Assembly (NCBI GenBank): GCA_027068725.1
Contig: JAMOMD010000339.1
Location: forward strand, 1 to 26,478
DNA length: 26,478 bases
Source: Thermoproteales archaeon
Lineage (GTDB): Archaea; Thermoproteota; Thermoprotei; Thermoproteales; Thermocladiaceae
Direction: 5' to 3'
A program made the translations under genes and the position numbers. Under the pieces are notes generated by a model. The model saw only the letters and a program-made list of their open reading frames with translations, ran no database searches and was not told the DNA's origin. This document shows, piece by piece, positions 1-6,843 of this stretch (the stretch's first letter is position 1; each line of letters starts with the position of its first letter).

Positions 1-26
1 GTGTAAGTGACAACGGCGATGTGATT

Positions 27-374
27 ATGGTGGAGTTTGGAATAAGCGGCTGGCTGGTGAATAGATGGGAGTACTTAGTTGTGGAGATAGCGAAGATGTA
101 CAAAGTGCCAACTGCTGAGCTGGACGAAGTGCTGAAGAAGCACGAAATTGACGGAGAGAGTGTTATAAAATATCGTATTAGCAAGGCGGGCAAGACATCT
201 AAGGAACTAAAGAATGAGATAAAGACGATAACAAAGAAGGTCGAGGGCATAATAAAGGAGATGATTGATTTGGCGAAGGAGATTAAGGAGAGACAGGACA
301 TATCCGAATGGGTGTGGACAAAGGCAGAGTTCGACTTTGAGAAGATGAGATTTAGACCTGTGGGCGAATCCTAA
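27..374 (+). CDS. Hypothetical helical protein, 115 aa
   Basis: I do not recognise this protein. The N-terminal half reads as a small globular domain. Residues 50-95 are rich in Lys and Glu with regular hydrophobic spacing and probably form a long helix or coiled coil. The ATG at 27 is preferred over the GTG at 21 because GGCGAT at 15-20 then sits six bases upstream. A T-run follows the stop directly. It is the first of five short plus-strand genes. An upstream gene on the same strand probably ends within the first ten bases, but too little is visible to call it. Confidence 0.75.
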   Translation: MVEFGISGWLVNRWEYLVVEIAKMYKVPTAELDEVLKKHEIDGESVIKYRISKAGKTSKELKNEIKTITKKVEGIIKEMIDLAKEIKERQDISEWVWTKAEFDFEKMRFRPVGES

Positions 375-382
375 TTTTTTTT
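375..382 (+). terminator. T8 terminator after the first plus-strand gene
   Basis: Eight consecutive T residues follow the stop codon at 372-374 directly. Archaeal RNA polymerase terminates at such U-tracts without needing a hairpin. Confidence 0.6.
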
Positions 383-422
383 GCATAGATGTGTTTGTTT
401 GTTAGACACAATCGACAAAATG

Positions 423-430
423 ATTTTATA
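423..430 (+). promoter_or_regulatory. TATA box, probable leaderless promoter
   Basis: ATTTTATA is centred about 27 bases upstream of the ATG at 454. This is the spacing expected when transcription starts at the start codon itself. A GGTGA at 436-440 is too far from that ATG to be an ideal ribosome-binding site. Confidence 0.55.
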
Positions 431-453
431 GACAGGGTGACAGATGGATAAAC

Positions 454-789
454 ATGAGCTGGAGAGTGATAGAGGTAAACGGGATTATGGGAGTATATTA
501 TGACATGGAAATGTGGAGGAATGAAGTAGGGAAGTACGGAGTGATTGAGACAAAGATAATAGAGAACGGGAGAGAGATAACAGCGGAGCAGGCGAACAGG
601 AGGAGAGAGGAATATCTGAGAAAGGTAATAACTAATAGCTGCGAGAACTTGAAGAAGAGCGGAATTAGATATGTCGTGTTAATGACGTACGCACAGATGA
701 CGGAGTATAAGCCAAAGACATTCCTACCCGTCAACACGATGGAGGGTCTGGCGTTGTATAAGAGGAAGCCGAAGTTCCTCAAGAATTAG
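454..789 (+). CDS. Hypothetical protein, 111 aa
   Basis: No family is recognised. The protein is soluble and mixed alpha/beta: a short beta-rich start (residues 1-15), a charged helix at about 45-70 (EQANRRREEYLRK) and a strand-rich C-terminal half ending in a basic tail. The start is fixed by reading frame, because no other ATG or GTG lies upstream in frame, and by its 27-base distance from a TATA box. It forms a single-gene unit: the next gene has its own promoter beginning a few bases after this stop. Confidence 0.75.
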   Translation: MSWRVIEVNGIMGVYYDMEMWRNEVGKYGVIETKIIENGREITAEQANRRREEYLRKVITNSCENLKKSGIRYVVLMTYAQMTEYKPKTFLPVNTMEGLALYKRKPKFLKN

Positions 790-793
790 AAAT

Positions 794-801
794 ATTTAAA
801 T
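794..801 (+). promoter_or_regulatory. TATA box, probable leaderless promoter
   Basis: ATTTAAAT is centred 26-27 bases before the ATG at 824, and no GGTGA-like site lies between them, so the transcript should start at or next to the start codon. Confidence 0.6.
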
Positions 802-823
802 ATTTTTACGTCTATTTTTACGC

Positions 824-1189
824 ATGGACGTGAAGAAGTTAGATATTGTTGTGCGGGTTAGACGGACTGGGATAGACACGTATAGAGGGGAGCTATTTCT
901 GAATGACGTACGGGTTAGCAGCGTAGAGGGAATGCTGCCGATGCTGAACGAACTGATTACGTCAGGGATTGCAAAGCTGGGGTACGTTATCGCTGAGGGC
1001 ACGGATAACTATTTCTACTACAACGGGTTTAGGGTAGGCGAGAGAATAAAAGGTGAATATAAGAACATATTTGACATAGCAGAGGCAATACTGAGGACGT
1101 TCAAAGATACATTGATGAACGTTATCAATGTGGACAAGGGACTGAAAGAGGTTGCTGTTGCGGTGGACTCTATCGAAATCTTTAAATAA
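824..1189 (+). CDS. Hypothetical protein, 121 aa
   Basis: Not recognised. The first 30 residues look like a beta-hairpin (LDIVVRVRR, then YRGELFLNDVRV). A helical stretch follows at about 35-50, a second strand-rich part (NYFYYNGFRVGERIKGEY), and a helix at about 80-100. The beta-hairpin to helix order resembles small viral regulators or inhibitors, but there is no catalytic motif. The start lacks a ribosome-binding site and lies 27 bases from a TATA box, so the message is probably leaderless. Confidence 0.75.
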   Translation: MDVKKLDIVVRVRRTGIDTYRGELFLNDVRVSSVEGMLPMLNELITSGIAKLGYVIAEGTDNYFYYNGFRVGERIKGEYKNIFDIAEAILRTFKDTLMNVINVDKGLKEVAVAVDSIEIFK

Positions 1190-1202
1190 CATGACGTTTA
1201 TA
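1181..1202 (+). promoter_or_regulatory. Promoter region with two possible TATA boxes
   Basis: TTTAAATA at 1181-1188 would place the transcript start near 1211, just before GGGGTGAT. TTTATA at 1197-1202 would place it at the ATG at 1225. Sequence alone does not decide between a 14-base leader with a ribosome-binding site and a leaderless message. Confidence 0.45.
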
Positions 1203-1224
1203 CAACATTACGGGGTGATGGAAG

Positions 1225-1548
1225 ATGAAGTTGGAGATTGTGGAGGCAAAGGGAAGAGCAGGCGGTAGGTCGAGCTGGGACGAAGACGAAATCAAAAAGA
1301 TTCTAAAGGACGTCGAGAAGATGATAGAGGAAAACGGGTTTGCATTGCTGACAAGGGACAGAATGCTGAAGGCATACAGAGGCAACGCAACAGACCAGTA
1401 TAAGCTCAGTATGTTAAGAAGAAAGTTAAAGGAACTGTTCCCGGACGACAAGTATGAGATTGCTTACTATGAGAGGATTGTAGCGAGGGACGAAAAGGGG
1501 AAGCTGCACACTTTTGACAGAGTCTATAAGATTGAGCCTGTTGCCTGA
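1225..1548 (+). CDS. Hypothetical protein, possible winged-helix fold, 107 aa
   Basis: Not assignable to a named family. After a charged N terminus, residues 22-70 contain two helices (DEIKKILKDVEKMIEENG and a basic helix around QYKLSMLRRKLKELF). They are followed by a strand pair (YEIAYYERIVARDEKGKLHTFDRVYKI), an order compatible with a winged helix-turn-helix. That is inference from pattern only. The start follows GGGGTGAT at 1212-1219 with a five-base spacer. Two T-tracts after the stop suggest that most transcripts end before the next gene. Confidence 0.75.
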   Translation: MKLEIVEAKGRAGGRSSWDEDEIKKILKDVEKMIEENGFALLTRDRMLKAYRGNATDQYKLSMLRRKLKELFPDDKYEIAYYERIVARDEKGKLHTFDRVYKIEPVA

Positions 1549-1564
1549 TTTTTTTACTTTTTTT
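1549..1564 (+). terminator. Double T-tract terminator
   Basis: Two runs of seven T residues, separated by AC, follow the stop at 1546-1548. The ribosome-binding site of the next gene begins immediately after them, so that gene may depend on read-through. Confidence 0.55.
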
Positions 1565-1574
1565 GGGTGATGGT

Positions 1575-1790
1575 ATGGTTGACGCACAGACTATAAAGGA
1601 CATGGTCGAACTGTTTTTGATATACCTGATAGCTTCGGTGATTTCAGCAGTGTGGATTTTTGGGTTCATGTGCGTATTTGCGTACTGCTTCGAGCCAGAC
1701 TTAAGAATAGGAAGCATGACAATATACTTACTGATAGCATTAATCTGTGGTTCGTCAGTGACTTTATGGGACTTCTTTCATCCTAAGTAA
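1575..1790 (+). CDS. Small two-helix membrane protein, 71 aa
   Basis: Two hydrophobic segments (about residues 11-36 and 49-65) with a short polar loop containing EPDLR between them make this an integral membrane protein. The C-terminal tail is only a few residues. The ATG at 1575 is chosen over the in-frame TTG at 1563 because GGTGAT at 1566-1571 sits three bases before it. It is the last plus-strand gene before the convergent helicase gene, 12 bases away. Holin-like or superinfection-related roles are possible for small viral membrane proteins, but nothing here proves one. Confidence 0.7.
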   Translation: MVDAQTIKDMVELFLIYLIASVISAVWIFGFMCVFAYCFEPDLRIGSMTIYLLIALICGSSVTLWDFFHPK

Positions 1791-1802
1791 ATTTTAAAAT
1801 TT

Positions 1803-3383
1803 TTAAATCACTTTTAGCGTGCTGTTTATTGTGCCGACGTCGTGGCTTATTGCTTCCAAGAACCACGACGGGAACTCTTTTTTGTATTTTAGTAAGTGGT
1901 TTATGCTGCTGTCGAGGATGTACGTCACTCCGTAGTCGTCTTCAGCTCTAACTATCCTTCCGCATGCCTGAATCAGTGTTTTGATAGCCTGATAGCGTGC
2001 CCATCTCCAGTTTTTCCTCTTTACCCAGATTTCACGCACCCTCGGGTCGCTGATGTCAGGGTATGGCACTTTGGTAATTATCTGCCAGCGTGCGAGGTCA
2101 TACTTCAAGTCGAGGCCTCTCTCGAACCCAACACAAACGAATATTGCCGGTTCGTCAGTGCTCATGAACTCGCTGAGTTTATCTGTTCTGTCGTCCTTCC
2201 CGTGCGTGATTATCTTTCTGTCCAGTGATAACCTTCTTTTGATTTCGTTTGCTATTTCGTAACTATGTGCGTGAATAATACCCTTCTCGTCGCTGTGCTG
2301 GTTAGCTATCGAAACTATTGTTTCTATCAGCCTGTCGTAAGTGTTTTGTCTTTCCTCTTTAGTCATCTTTCCAACAGCCTTTATAATAATTGGTCTGTTC
2401 TCTGCGGGTATTGGGTGCGGTACACGTATGAACAGTGTTTTGCCTCTAAGACCAGTGTAACGCTTGAATTCCTGAAGAGGGCCGATAGTCGCCGAAGTTA
2501 TTAGTCTATATTGACCTCTCCACCAAATTGTGGTGTTCAGGATGATGCCGGCGTCAATCGGTTTCAATTCGAGTGTTGCACCTTTCTTTGTGAAAGTCCA
2601 GTTGTCCGGATGGTCCTCTGCGTCGTCGAGGAAAAACTCAAGCTTCATCTCTTTGCGTTTGAGTGATTCAAGCATTGCAGCAATCTGTGCGTTCTTTGTC
2701 GGTATTTCTTCATAAAATCTTATCTTCCTTCTTATGTTGGATAATTGTACTTCTGCCCATCTCATAACAGAGTATATGTTCGGGAAGGTTTGAGGGGTAG
2801 TAAACTTGAGAGTGCCAAAGTCAACAGCCCATGACTCCAAATCGTCGGCCTCATCAACTATAAGTAAATCTCTTGTGCCCCAGTACTTGTCAATGTCTTT
2901 GGTTAATATCATAAAAGCAAATGACATGCCGGCAATCCATGAGTCCATAGCTTTTGCTTTTGCGATATTATATGGGCATTGGTCATAGTTTCTGCACACG
3001 AATCCTTTCTGAGTGTTGCACGGTGCTAAGTTTACTGGCACTGGCTCTTTGTTTATACCTCTGTGGAAGGGGCAAATGTATTTGTCTTTGCCCTTGATAA
3101 TAGCAATTCCACCTAATGCATCTATCAGTTTGTCCTTTTCGAGCTGGTCTAACAGGCTGACCTGTGGTGTAGTGTACCATGCGTCAAATCCTTCGTGCTC
3201 AAATAGAATCAATGCAACCATATAGTTCACAAGTGACTTACCGAATCCTGTCGGTGCTTCAACGACTACATTTTTGTAATCCTTGTTCAAAAATGCGTCA
3301 ACAATACTGTTTATCACTTTCTGCTGATACTTCCTGAACTTAATATTATACTCTTTAGCATACTCTCCAGCATAGTCTTCCAT
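1803..3383 (-). CDS. XPD/DinG-type iron-sulfur superfamily 2 DNA helicase
   Basis: An ATP-driven helicase expected to unwind DNA 5' to 3' during viral replication or recombination. A Q-motif-like FRKYQQKVI lies at 16-24, Walker A APTGFGKS at 43-50, and the DEAD box at 177-180. Motif VI QACGRIVR is at 472-479. Between motifs I and II are four cysteines (104, 122, 130, 136), the arrangement that binds the 4Fe-4S cluster in the XPD/DinG family. At 526 residues it is compact for the family. The message is probably leaderless: a TATA box lies 27 bases before the ATG and no GGTGA is present. It is transcribed apart from the downstream minus-strand operon. Confidence 0.93.
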   Translation of the reverse strand: MEDYAGEYAKEYNIKFRKYQQKVINSIVDAFLNKDYKNVVVEAPTGFGKSLVNYMVALILFEHEGFDAWYTTPQVSLLDQLEKDKLIDALGGIAIIKGKDKYICPFHRGINKEPVPVNLAPCNTQKGFVCRNYDQCPYNIAKAKAMDSWIAGMSFAFMILTKDIDKYWGTRDLLIVDEADDLESWAVDFGTLKFTTPQTFPNIYSVMRWAEVQLSNIRRKIRFYEEIPTKNAQIAAMLESLKRKEMKLEFFLDDAEDHPDNWTFTKKGATLELKPIDAGIILNTTIWWRGQYRLITSATIGPLQEFKRYTGLRGKTLFIRVPHPIPAENRPIIIKAVGKMTKEERQNTYDRLIETIVSIANQHSDEKGIIHAHSYEIANEIKRRLSLDRKIITHGKDDRTDKLSEFMSTDEPAIFVCVGFERGLDLKYDLARWQIITKVPYPDISDPRVREIWVKRKNWRWARYQAIKTLIQACGRIVRAEDDYGVTYILDSSINHLLKYKKEFPSWFLEAISHDVGTINSTLKVI

Positions 3384-3404
3384 AGTAATAGATATGTGGG
3401 GAAA

Positions 3405-3414
3405 AGTTTAAAAG
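3405..3414 (-). promoter_or_regulatory. TATA box of the helicase gene
   Basis: On the minus strand CTTTTAAACT is centred about 27 bases upstream of the helicase ATG (3383), with no ribosome-binding site in between. This predicts a leaderless transcript. Confidence 0.6.
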
Positions 3415-3426
3415 GTTTACGGTTGT

Positions 3427-3432
3427 AAAAAA
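3427..3432 (-). terminator. T6 terminator of the long minus-strand operon
   Basis: Six T residues on the minus strand follow the stop codon of the gene ending at 3434 almost at once, and come just before the helicase promoter. Confidence 0.5.
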
Positions 3433-3433
3433 G

Positions 3434-3763
3434 TTAAACAATTCTACGGGTCACAATAGTGTAGTCAATTATCTCCTCAAGTCCTTCGATGATGAACTCT
3501 TTACTCCCGTCGTCCTTTTCAACCCTTCTGACAATGAATCTGTAGATTGGCAGTTTAGAGTACTTGAATAGCTCTGCGAGCTGGTGGTCTGGCAGTACGA
3601 CAAGGAAGGCGTCGGCGTTAACAAGTTCTGCAAAATAAATGAGGTCGTGAATGTACTTGACTCTGTGCGGGTACTGTCTTATTTCGTACTTACCGAATGC
3701 TTTTTTCAGTATGTAGTGATTTCTGTCATTGAGTTCGTGCCGGGATACCCATACTAACCTCAT
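3434..3763 (-). CDS. Conserved SRHEL-motif protein, 109 aa, function unknown
   Basis: The N terminus (VWVSRHELNDRNHYILKKAF) and the central AELVNADAFLVVLPDHQLAEL resemble a small Rossmann-like family I recall from archaeal and bacterial mobile elements. Its members start W-[IV]-S-R-H and carry a D-A-[FI]-x-V-V-L-P strand and turn. That link is from memory and has not been searched. No catalytic role is known to me. The ATG overlaps the stop of the gene before it as ATGA, so the two are probably translationally coupled. It is the last gene of the 9252-to-3434 operon. Confidence 0.8.
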   Translation of the reverse strand: MRLVWVSRHELNDRNHYILKKAFGKYEIRQYPHRVKYIHDLIYFAELVNADAFLVVLPDHQLAELFKYSKLPIYRFIVRRVEKDDGSKEFIIEGLEEIIDYTIVTRRIV

Positions 3764-3999
3764 AGCTCGACCACTTTATACCCTACTACTTTGTTAAACA
3801 GCTTATCCCATACCCATAGACCTCTCTTGTGAGCAGTTTCTTCGTCCTCGCTGTAAATGTTGAGTCTATACTTTCCGTCCGGCATTTGCTTTATGCTAAA
3901 CCTGAACGTCTTATCCTGTACCCTTATCTTCATTAGCTCCTTTTTCAGCAGTTCAGGGTCAATATCATAACTGTCAAACACAAACCTTGTTGCGTACAT
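3760..3999 (-). CDS. Hypothetical protein, 79 aa
   Basis: Not recognised. The fold looks like beta-alpha-beta: YATRFVFDSY, a helix at about 13-24 (PELLKKELMKIRV), then two strands (TFRFSIK and KYRLNIYSE) and a C-terminal helix. This resembles a small ferredoxin-like domain. The ATG at 3999 is used rather than upstream in-frame codons because GGGTGAT lies four bases before it. That site falls inside the 3' end of the upstream gene, and the stop overlaps the next start as ATGA. Confidence 0.75.
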   Translation of the reverse strand: MYATRFVFDSYDIDPELLKKELMKIRVQDKTFRFSIKQMPDGKYRLNIYSEDEETAHKRGLWVWDKLFNKVVGYKVVEL

Positions 4000-4000
4000 T

Positions 4001-4549
4001 TTAATCACCCTCATGGTCAAGCAGGTTCGCATGGTATATACGTACGGCAGGAGCAATCATAACGAATCTGTTAGTGTCTCCTTGCAGTATAAGAGGTGCT
4101 TCGACTGTAGGGACGTATACCTTCAGTACTTCATTTGCTATCAAGTCTATAGATACATACTCTTTGTCAATCTCAAGGTCTGACATAAGTAGTACGCCAG
4201 TTGCTGCATTCAGTAACACTGGATTAATGTAACAATCGTTTCCGTACTTTATTGTACCTGCACCAACATTTACGTACCCAGCATTGTAAAGATAATTTGC
4301 TTTTCCTATTCTAAGAACAAATGACTTTCCGAACCTGTCAGTGATGTTCTTCAGCCTGCACAGTGCAAAAGTGTTCTCCCAGCAGTCCACTCTGTCGTAC
4401 TCGTCGAAATACCTGTGCTTTTCTCTTTTCTCTTTAACTCCTCTAACTGCGTACTTTTTTCCGTTTACCTCTTTTACGATATATGTACCTTCTCCTTTCA
4501 CGACTATATCTCCCAAAACCTCCACCACTACCACCTCCCGACAGTACAT
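4001..4549 (-). CDS. Hypothetical beta-rich protein, 182 aa
   Basis: No family recognised. The sequence alternates short beta strands and turns, for example GTYIVKEVNGKKYAVRG at about 21-37, with Cys 56 and Cys 64 (DCWENTFALCRL). The middle (NYLYNAGYVNVGAGTIKYG) and C-terminal half are also strand-rich. The start is uncertain: ATG at 4549 has AGGAGAT upstream, but a run of GTG codons at 4520-4534 follows GGGAGGTGG and could also initiate. With either start the first 80-107 bases overlap the 3' end of the preceding gene in another frame. Confidence 0.75.
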   Translation of the reverse strand: MYCREVVVVEVLGDIVVKGEGTYIVKEVNGKKYAVRGVKEKREKHRYFDEYDRVDCWENTFALCRLKNITDRFGKSFVLRIGKANYLYNAGYVNVGAGTIKYGNDCYINPVLLNAATGVLLMSDLEIDKEYVSIDLIANEVLKVYVPTVEAPLILQGDTNRFVMIAPAVRIYHANLLDHEGD

Positions 4550-4904
4550 CTATCTCCTTCTCCTCACTAACGTACACAATCTTATTACCTTTATATCTTC
4601 TTTTGATGCTGAATAATATATCGTTCGCAACACCGCTGAACCCGCATCTTTTTTCACCAAGGTATAGGCGTTCGGGGTCGTCACATAACCCTGCCCGGTA
4701 ATGCACGTTTGTCGGTACACCGTAAACACGGATGTGATAACCGTGCTCCGTTTCGTACACCTTGACTTCAGCGTTGGGGTTGATGTGCTCAGCCAGCCAT
4801 CTTGCATTAAAGTAAACCTTTAGTAACTTAAACTGGTTCTTTGTGTCTAAATCAATCCCCAAGTCCGTGGTGTTTAGCTCCTTAACTATTTCACTCTCCG
4901 GCAT
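4443..4904 (-). CDS. Hypothetical protein with Gly-rich linker and basic tail, 153 aa
   Basis: Residues 1-120 form the folded part, with a striking GYHIRVYGVPTNVHYRAGL at 55-73 followed by CDDPERL (74-80) and NDILFSIKRR (94-103). I associate a [R]-x-G-L-x-D-D-P-x-R-L pattern with uncharacterised archaeal mobile-element proteins, without a function. Residues 123-129 are a GGGSGGG linker, and the last 20 or so residues are almost entirely Arg, Lys and Tyr, consistent with nucleic-acid or membrane contact. This tail lies wholly inside the overlap with the next gene. Starts 14 bases before the upstream stop. Confidence 0.75.
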   Translation of the reverse strand: MPESEIVKELNTTDLGIDLDTKNQFKLLKVYFNARWLAEHINPNAEVKVYETEHGYHIRVYGVPTNVHYRAGLCDDPERLYLGEKRCGFSGVANDILFSIKRRYKGNKIVYVSEEKEIDVLSGGGSGGGFGRYSRERRRYIYRKRGKRKKVRS

Positions 4905-5574
4905 ATTTCCTCACTCCCGAATGATACTCCCATTCGTGCTCAATATGGATTTCCATGTCCTCGTATATCGAGTAGAACGCCTTTCTCCAGTCTCTCCAGT
5001 AGTACCTCATAAATGTACCATTTGCTCTAAATGGATACCTTCCGTAGTCACCATCGTATATCTCTATGTAATATTTGGGCTTCCTGCTCAGCTTGTCCTT
5101 GAACTGCCTGAGAACTGTCATGCCGAAGTACTTATCAGACTCCATGATTAACTCAGTAGAGTACCCTGCCAGCTCAAAGAAAACCTCTATTGCATCCTTA
5201 CAGAACGCTTCAAGGTGGTCTCTCTTTTCGTACACGAACTTTGGTACGTCAATCAATAACCTGCCTTCGAGTTCTCTTCCTCTTCCTCGTGAGTACACGA
5301 ATGTCATTACTGCCAGCACTTTGTACCATACTGTTTCCCTTTTTACCTTGATTTTTTCGTACTTGTGGTTTTCGTATGACCATATCAGCCATTCGTATAT
5401 TGTTTTGTACGGGACTTTGTACTTGATGTGATACCTGATAATGTTAATGTCCTGTCTGACTATTGCCTGATAGCGTCTCCTTGTGATTTTGCCCTCTAAA
5501 AATTGTTTAATGGCGTTAAATGTCCTGTCAGTGATTTTGATTGTCTGTCTGTTGGGCAGGGTTATTTTGTACAT
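4891..5574 (-). CDS. Hypothetical protein, 227 aa
   Basis: Unrecognised. The N-terminal third (residues 10-75) is basic and helical (KITDRTFNAIKQFLEGKITRR and YKTIYEWLIWSYENHKYEK), compatible with DNA binding. The C-terminal part is rich in Tyr, Trp and Arg (TFMRYYWRDWRKAFYSIYED). There is no Walker motif, and no nuclease motif that I can identify. GGAGG lies five bases before the ATG, and the upstream stop TAA abuts the ATG directly, so translation is likely coupled. Confidence 0.8.
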   Translation of the reverse strand: MYKITLPNRQTIKITDRTFNAIKQFLEGKITRRRYQAIVRQDINIIRYHIKYKVPYKTIYEWLIWSYENHKYEKIKVKRETVWYKVLAVMTFVYSRGRGRELEGRLLIDVPKFVYEKRDHLEAFCKDAIEVFFELAGYSTELIMESDKYFGMTVLRQFKDKLSRKPKYYIEIYDGDYGRYPFRANGTFMRYYWRDWRKAFYSIYEDMEIHIEHEWEYHSGVRKYAGE

Positions 5575-5955
5575 TTAGACCTCCTCTCCACCGGTGATGT
5601 TATGGATTGACTCTGCAGATTTATAGTATGGAATCAACCCTCTGTCCTTTGCCAGTTGAAGTGCATACTTCGGTGAGGTAGAGAACAGAGAAAACATAAG
5701 TCTTGTCAGTATTATGTCTGCTGTTATCCCTGCCGTGCCGACGTCTATGAACTTAATCAGCGTAAGTATTATTAGCATCTTCTCCTTTTTGTCGGTTGTA
5801 TTTTCTAATCTGTTGAGAATATGCTCCGCAACTTCCGTTGCTGCTTTTTCTCCCCTCAGAAGCACGTAATCTATCATCTCCGTTAATATCCTTTTAAGGT
5901 ACTCTACTTCATCCATGCCGAGTGCGTCCGCAACAGTAATTTCATCTTCTGACAT
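5575..5955 (-). CDS. Hypothetical helical protein, 126 aa
   Basis: All-helical by pattern, with an acidic N terminus. The middle contains a hydrophobic stretch (KMLIILTLIKFIDVGTAGIT, about 59-78) that may be a buried helix or a single membrane segment. It is a sister in style to the proteins at 7507-7914 and 7928-8392, which are also short, acidic and helical, but I see no clear sequence identity. GAGGTGAG lies upstream of the ATG. It overlaps the preceding zinc-ribbon gene by 14 bases. Confidence 0.78.
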   Translation of the reverse strand: MSEDEITVADALGMDEVEYLKRILTEMIDYVLLRGEKAATEVAEHILNRLENTTDKKEKMLIILTLIKFIDVGTAGITADIILTRLMFSLFSTSPKYALQLAKDRGLIPYYKSAESIHNITGGEEV

Positions 5956-6127
5956 ACTTTCTCACCTCCTCTATACTGTATAACTTACCACACTTTCTGC
6001 AATAGATACCTTCCACCTTTACCTCACCGTCGTAAGTAAAAATATAAGAGGGAACACCATAGACTCTCAGTCGTCCGTTAATGTACGACAGTACCTTTTC
6101 CCCGCACCTGCACTTTAGCACCGTCAT
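5942..6127 (-). CDS. Small zinc-ribbon protein, 61 aa
   Basis: Cys 6 and Cys 8 (LKCRCGEKV) and Cys 43 and Cys 46 (YCRKCGKLY) form a CxC...CxxC pair on beta-hairpin knuckles, the layout of a zinc ribbon. Between them lies a strand-rich segment (YINGRLRVYGVPSYIFTYDG). Zinc ribbons of this size in viruses usually bind nucleic acid or a host protein, but the target cannot be inferred. The start overlaps the upstream stop as ATGA. Confidence 0.78.
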   Translation of the reverse strand: MTVLKCRCGEKVLSYINGRLRVYGVPSYIFTYDGEVKVEGIYCRKCGKLYSIEEVRKYVRR

Positions 6128-6366
6128 ATGTGCAGCCTGTCTTTTATTAGTTCCACGTCTCCTTTAATGTCCTCAATCTCAGTCTTAATTTCGTCAATCT
6201 CTTCGCTGAGTTCGTCCAATCTCTCGACGACTGACTGAAACGTTTCGTACAATTTGTTGAGGTATGCGTACATTTCTGCATCCATATCTATGTAATCATT
6301 TACGTCGTCCAGATATTCCTTTAGCAGTGCCATATTGTTGTTTAACTTCCTCTCTGCCGAAGTCAT
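6124..6366 (-). CDS. Small coiled-coil protein, 80 aa
   Basis: Nearly the whole length is heptad-patterned. From residue 35 on it is acidic and lacks Gly and Pro (SVVERLDELSEEIDEIKTEI, then DIKGDVELIKDRL), so a coiled-coil dimer or trimer is expected. The ATG at 6366 is chosen because GGTGAT precedes it by four bases. An in-frame upstream codon at 6396 has no such site. No enzymatic feature is present. Confidence 0.78.
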   Translation of the reverse strand: MTSAERKLNNNMALLKEYLDDVNDYIDMDAEMYAYLNKLYETFQSVVERLDELSEEIDEIKTEIEDIKGDVELIKDRLHI

Positions 6367-6370
6367 ACTA

Positions 6371-6691
6371 TCACCACCTGAATGGATTACTACCACCTAA
6401 TCTTACCGTCACCTCCTTATTAAGTATGTCAGGGTTGTCAACAATCTCTAACCTCAGCTCCTCCAGCACACTACACAGCTCGCTACATTTGGGGAACTGA
6501 TTCCACGTAAGCATACGCATCGCAACACTTCTTATAAGTTCAAAAAAATCACCGAATTTGCACTTGATTATGTCATCCTTGATTTCCATGTCTTTCCTTT
6601 TGTCACTAAGATATGTCCTGATGGCGTCGATTACCCTTGTGCTTGTCTCAACGTCCTTATTGAGTTCGTAGATAACTATGTACTCGGTCAT
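6371..6691 (-). CDS. Hypothetical protein, 106 aa
   Basis: Unrecognised. It begins with a strand (TEYIVIYELN) followed by helices at about 13-35 and 45-85. Three Cys residues (about 44, 68 and 72) are present, without a clean metal-binding spacing. The ATG at 6691 overlaps the stop of a 51-residue Cys-rich gene as ATGA, and GGAGGG lies a few bases upstream. The open frame extends to 6751, but that extension lies inside the upstream gene and has no ribosome-binding site. Confidence 0.75.
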   Translation of the reverse strand: MTEYIVIYELNKDVETSTRVIDAIRTYLSDKRKDMEIKDDIIKCKFGDFFELIRSVAMRMLTWNQFPKCSELCSVLEELRLEIVDNPDILNKEVTVRLGGSNPFRW

Positions 6692-6843
6692 AGCATCCCT
6701 CCACAGTCCATTCTTAACAGGATGTTCTCTGCGAGCTTTGCTAAAGTGCAATCCTTTTTACCTGCAAGACCTACTGTCCTCCAGAACATACATGAGTCCT
6801 CAACACATTGTTTTTGTGTAAATGGACATATCTTCCCGGTCAT
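6688..6843 (-). CDS. Cys-rich mini-protein (probable zinc finger), 51 aa
   Basis: This short frame is easily missed. It begins MTGKICPFTQKQCVEDSCMF, giving Cys 6, 13 and 18, with further Cys at about 32 and 47. The pattern C-P-[FIL]-x4-C-x4-C-x-[FW]-W is one I know from small phage and archaeal-virus proteins presumed to bind zinc or an iron-sulfur cluster. It is linked at both ends by ATGA overlaps: to the RecA-like ATPase upstream and to the 106-residue gene downstream. That strongly supports it being real. Confidence 0.78.
   Translation of the reverse strand: MTGKICPFTQKQCVEDSCMFWRTVGLAGKKDCTLAKLAENILLRMDCGGML

Noticed and set aside
4550..4807. 85-residue third-frame open frame on the minus strand
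   Set aside because: It lies wholly inside the 153-residue gene and lacks a ribosome-binding site. It has a random-looking Arg/Ser/Thr composition.
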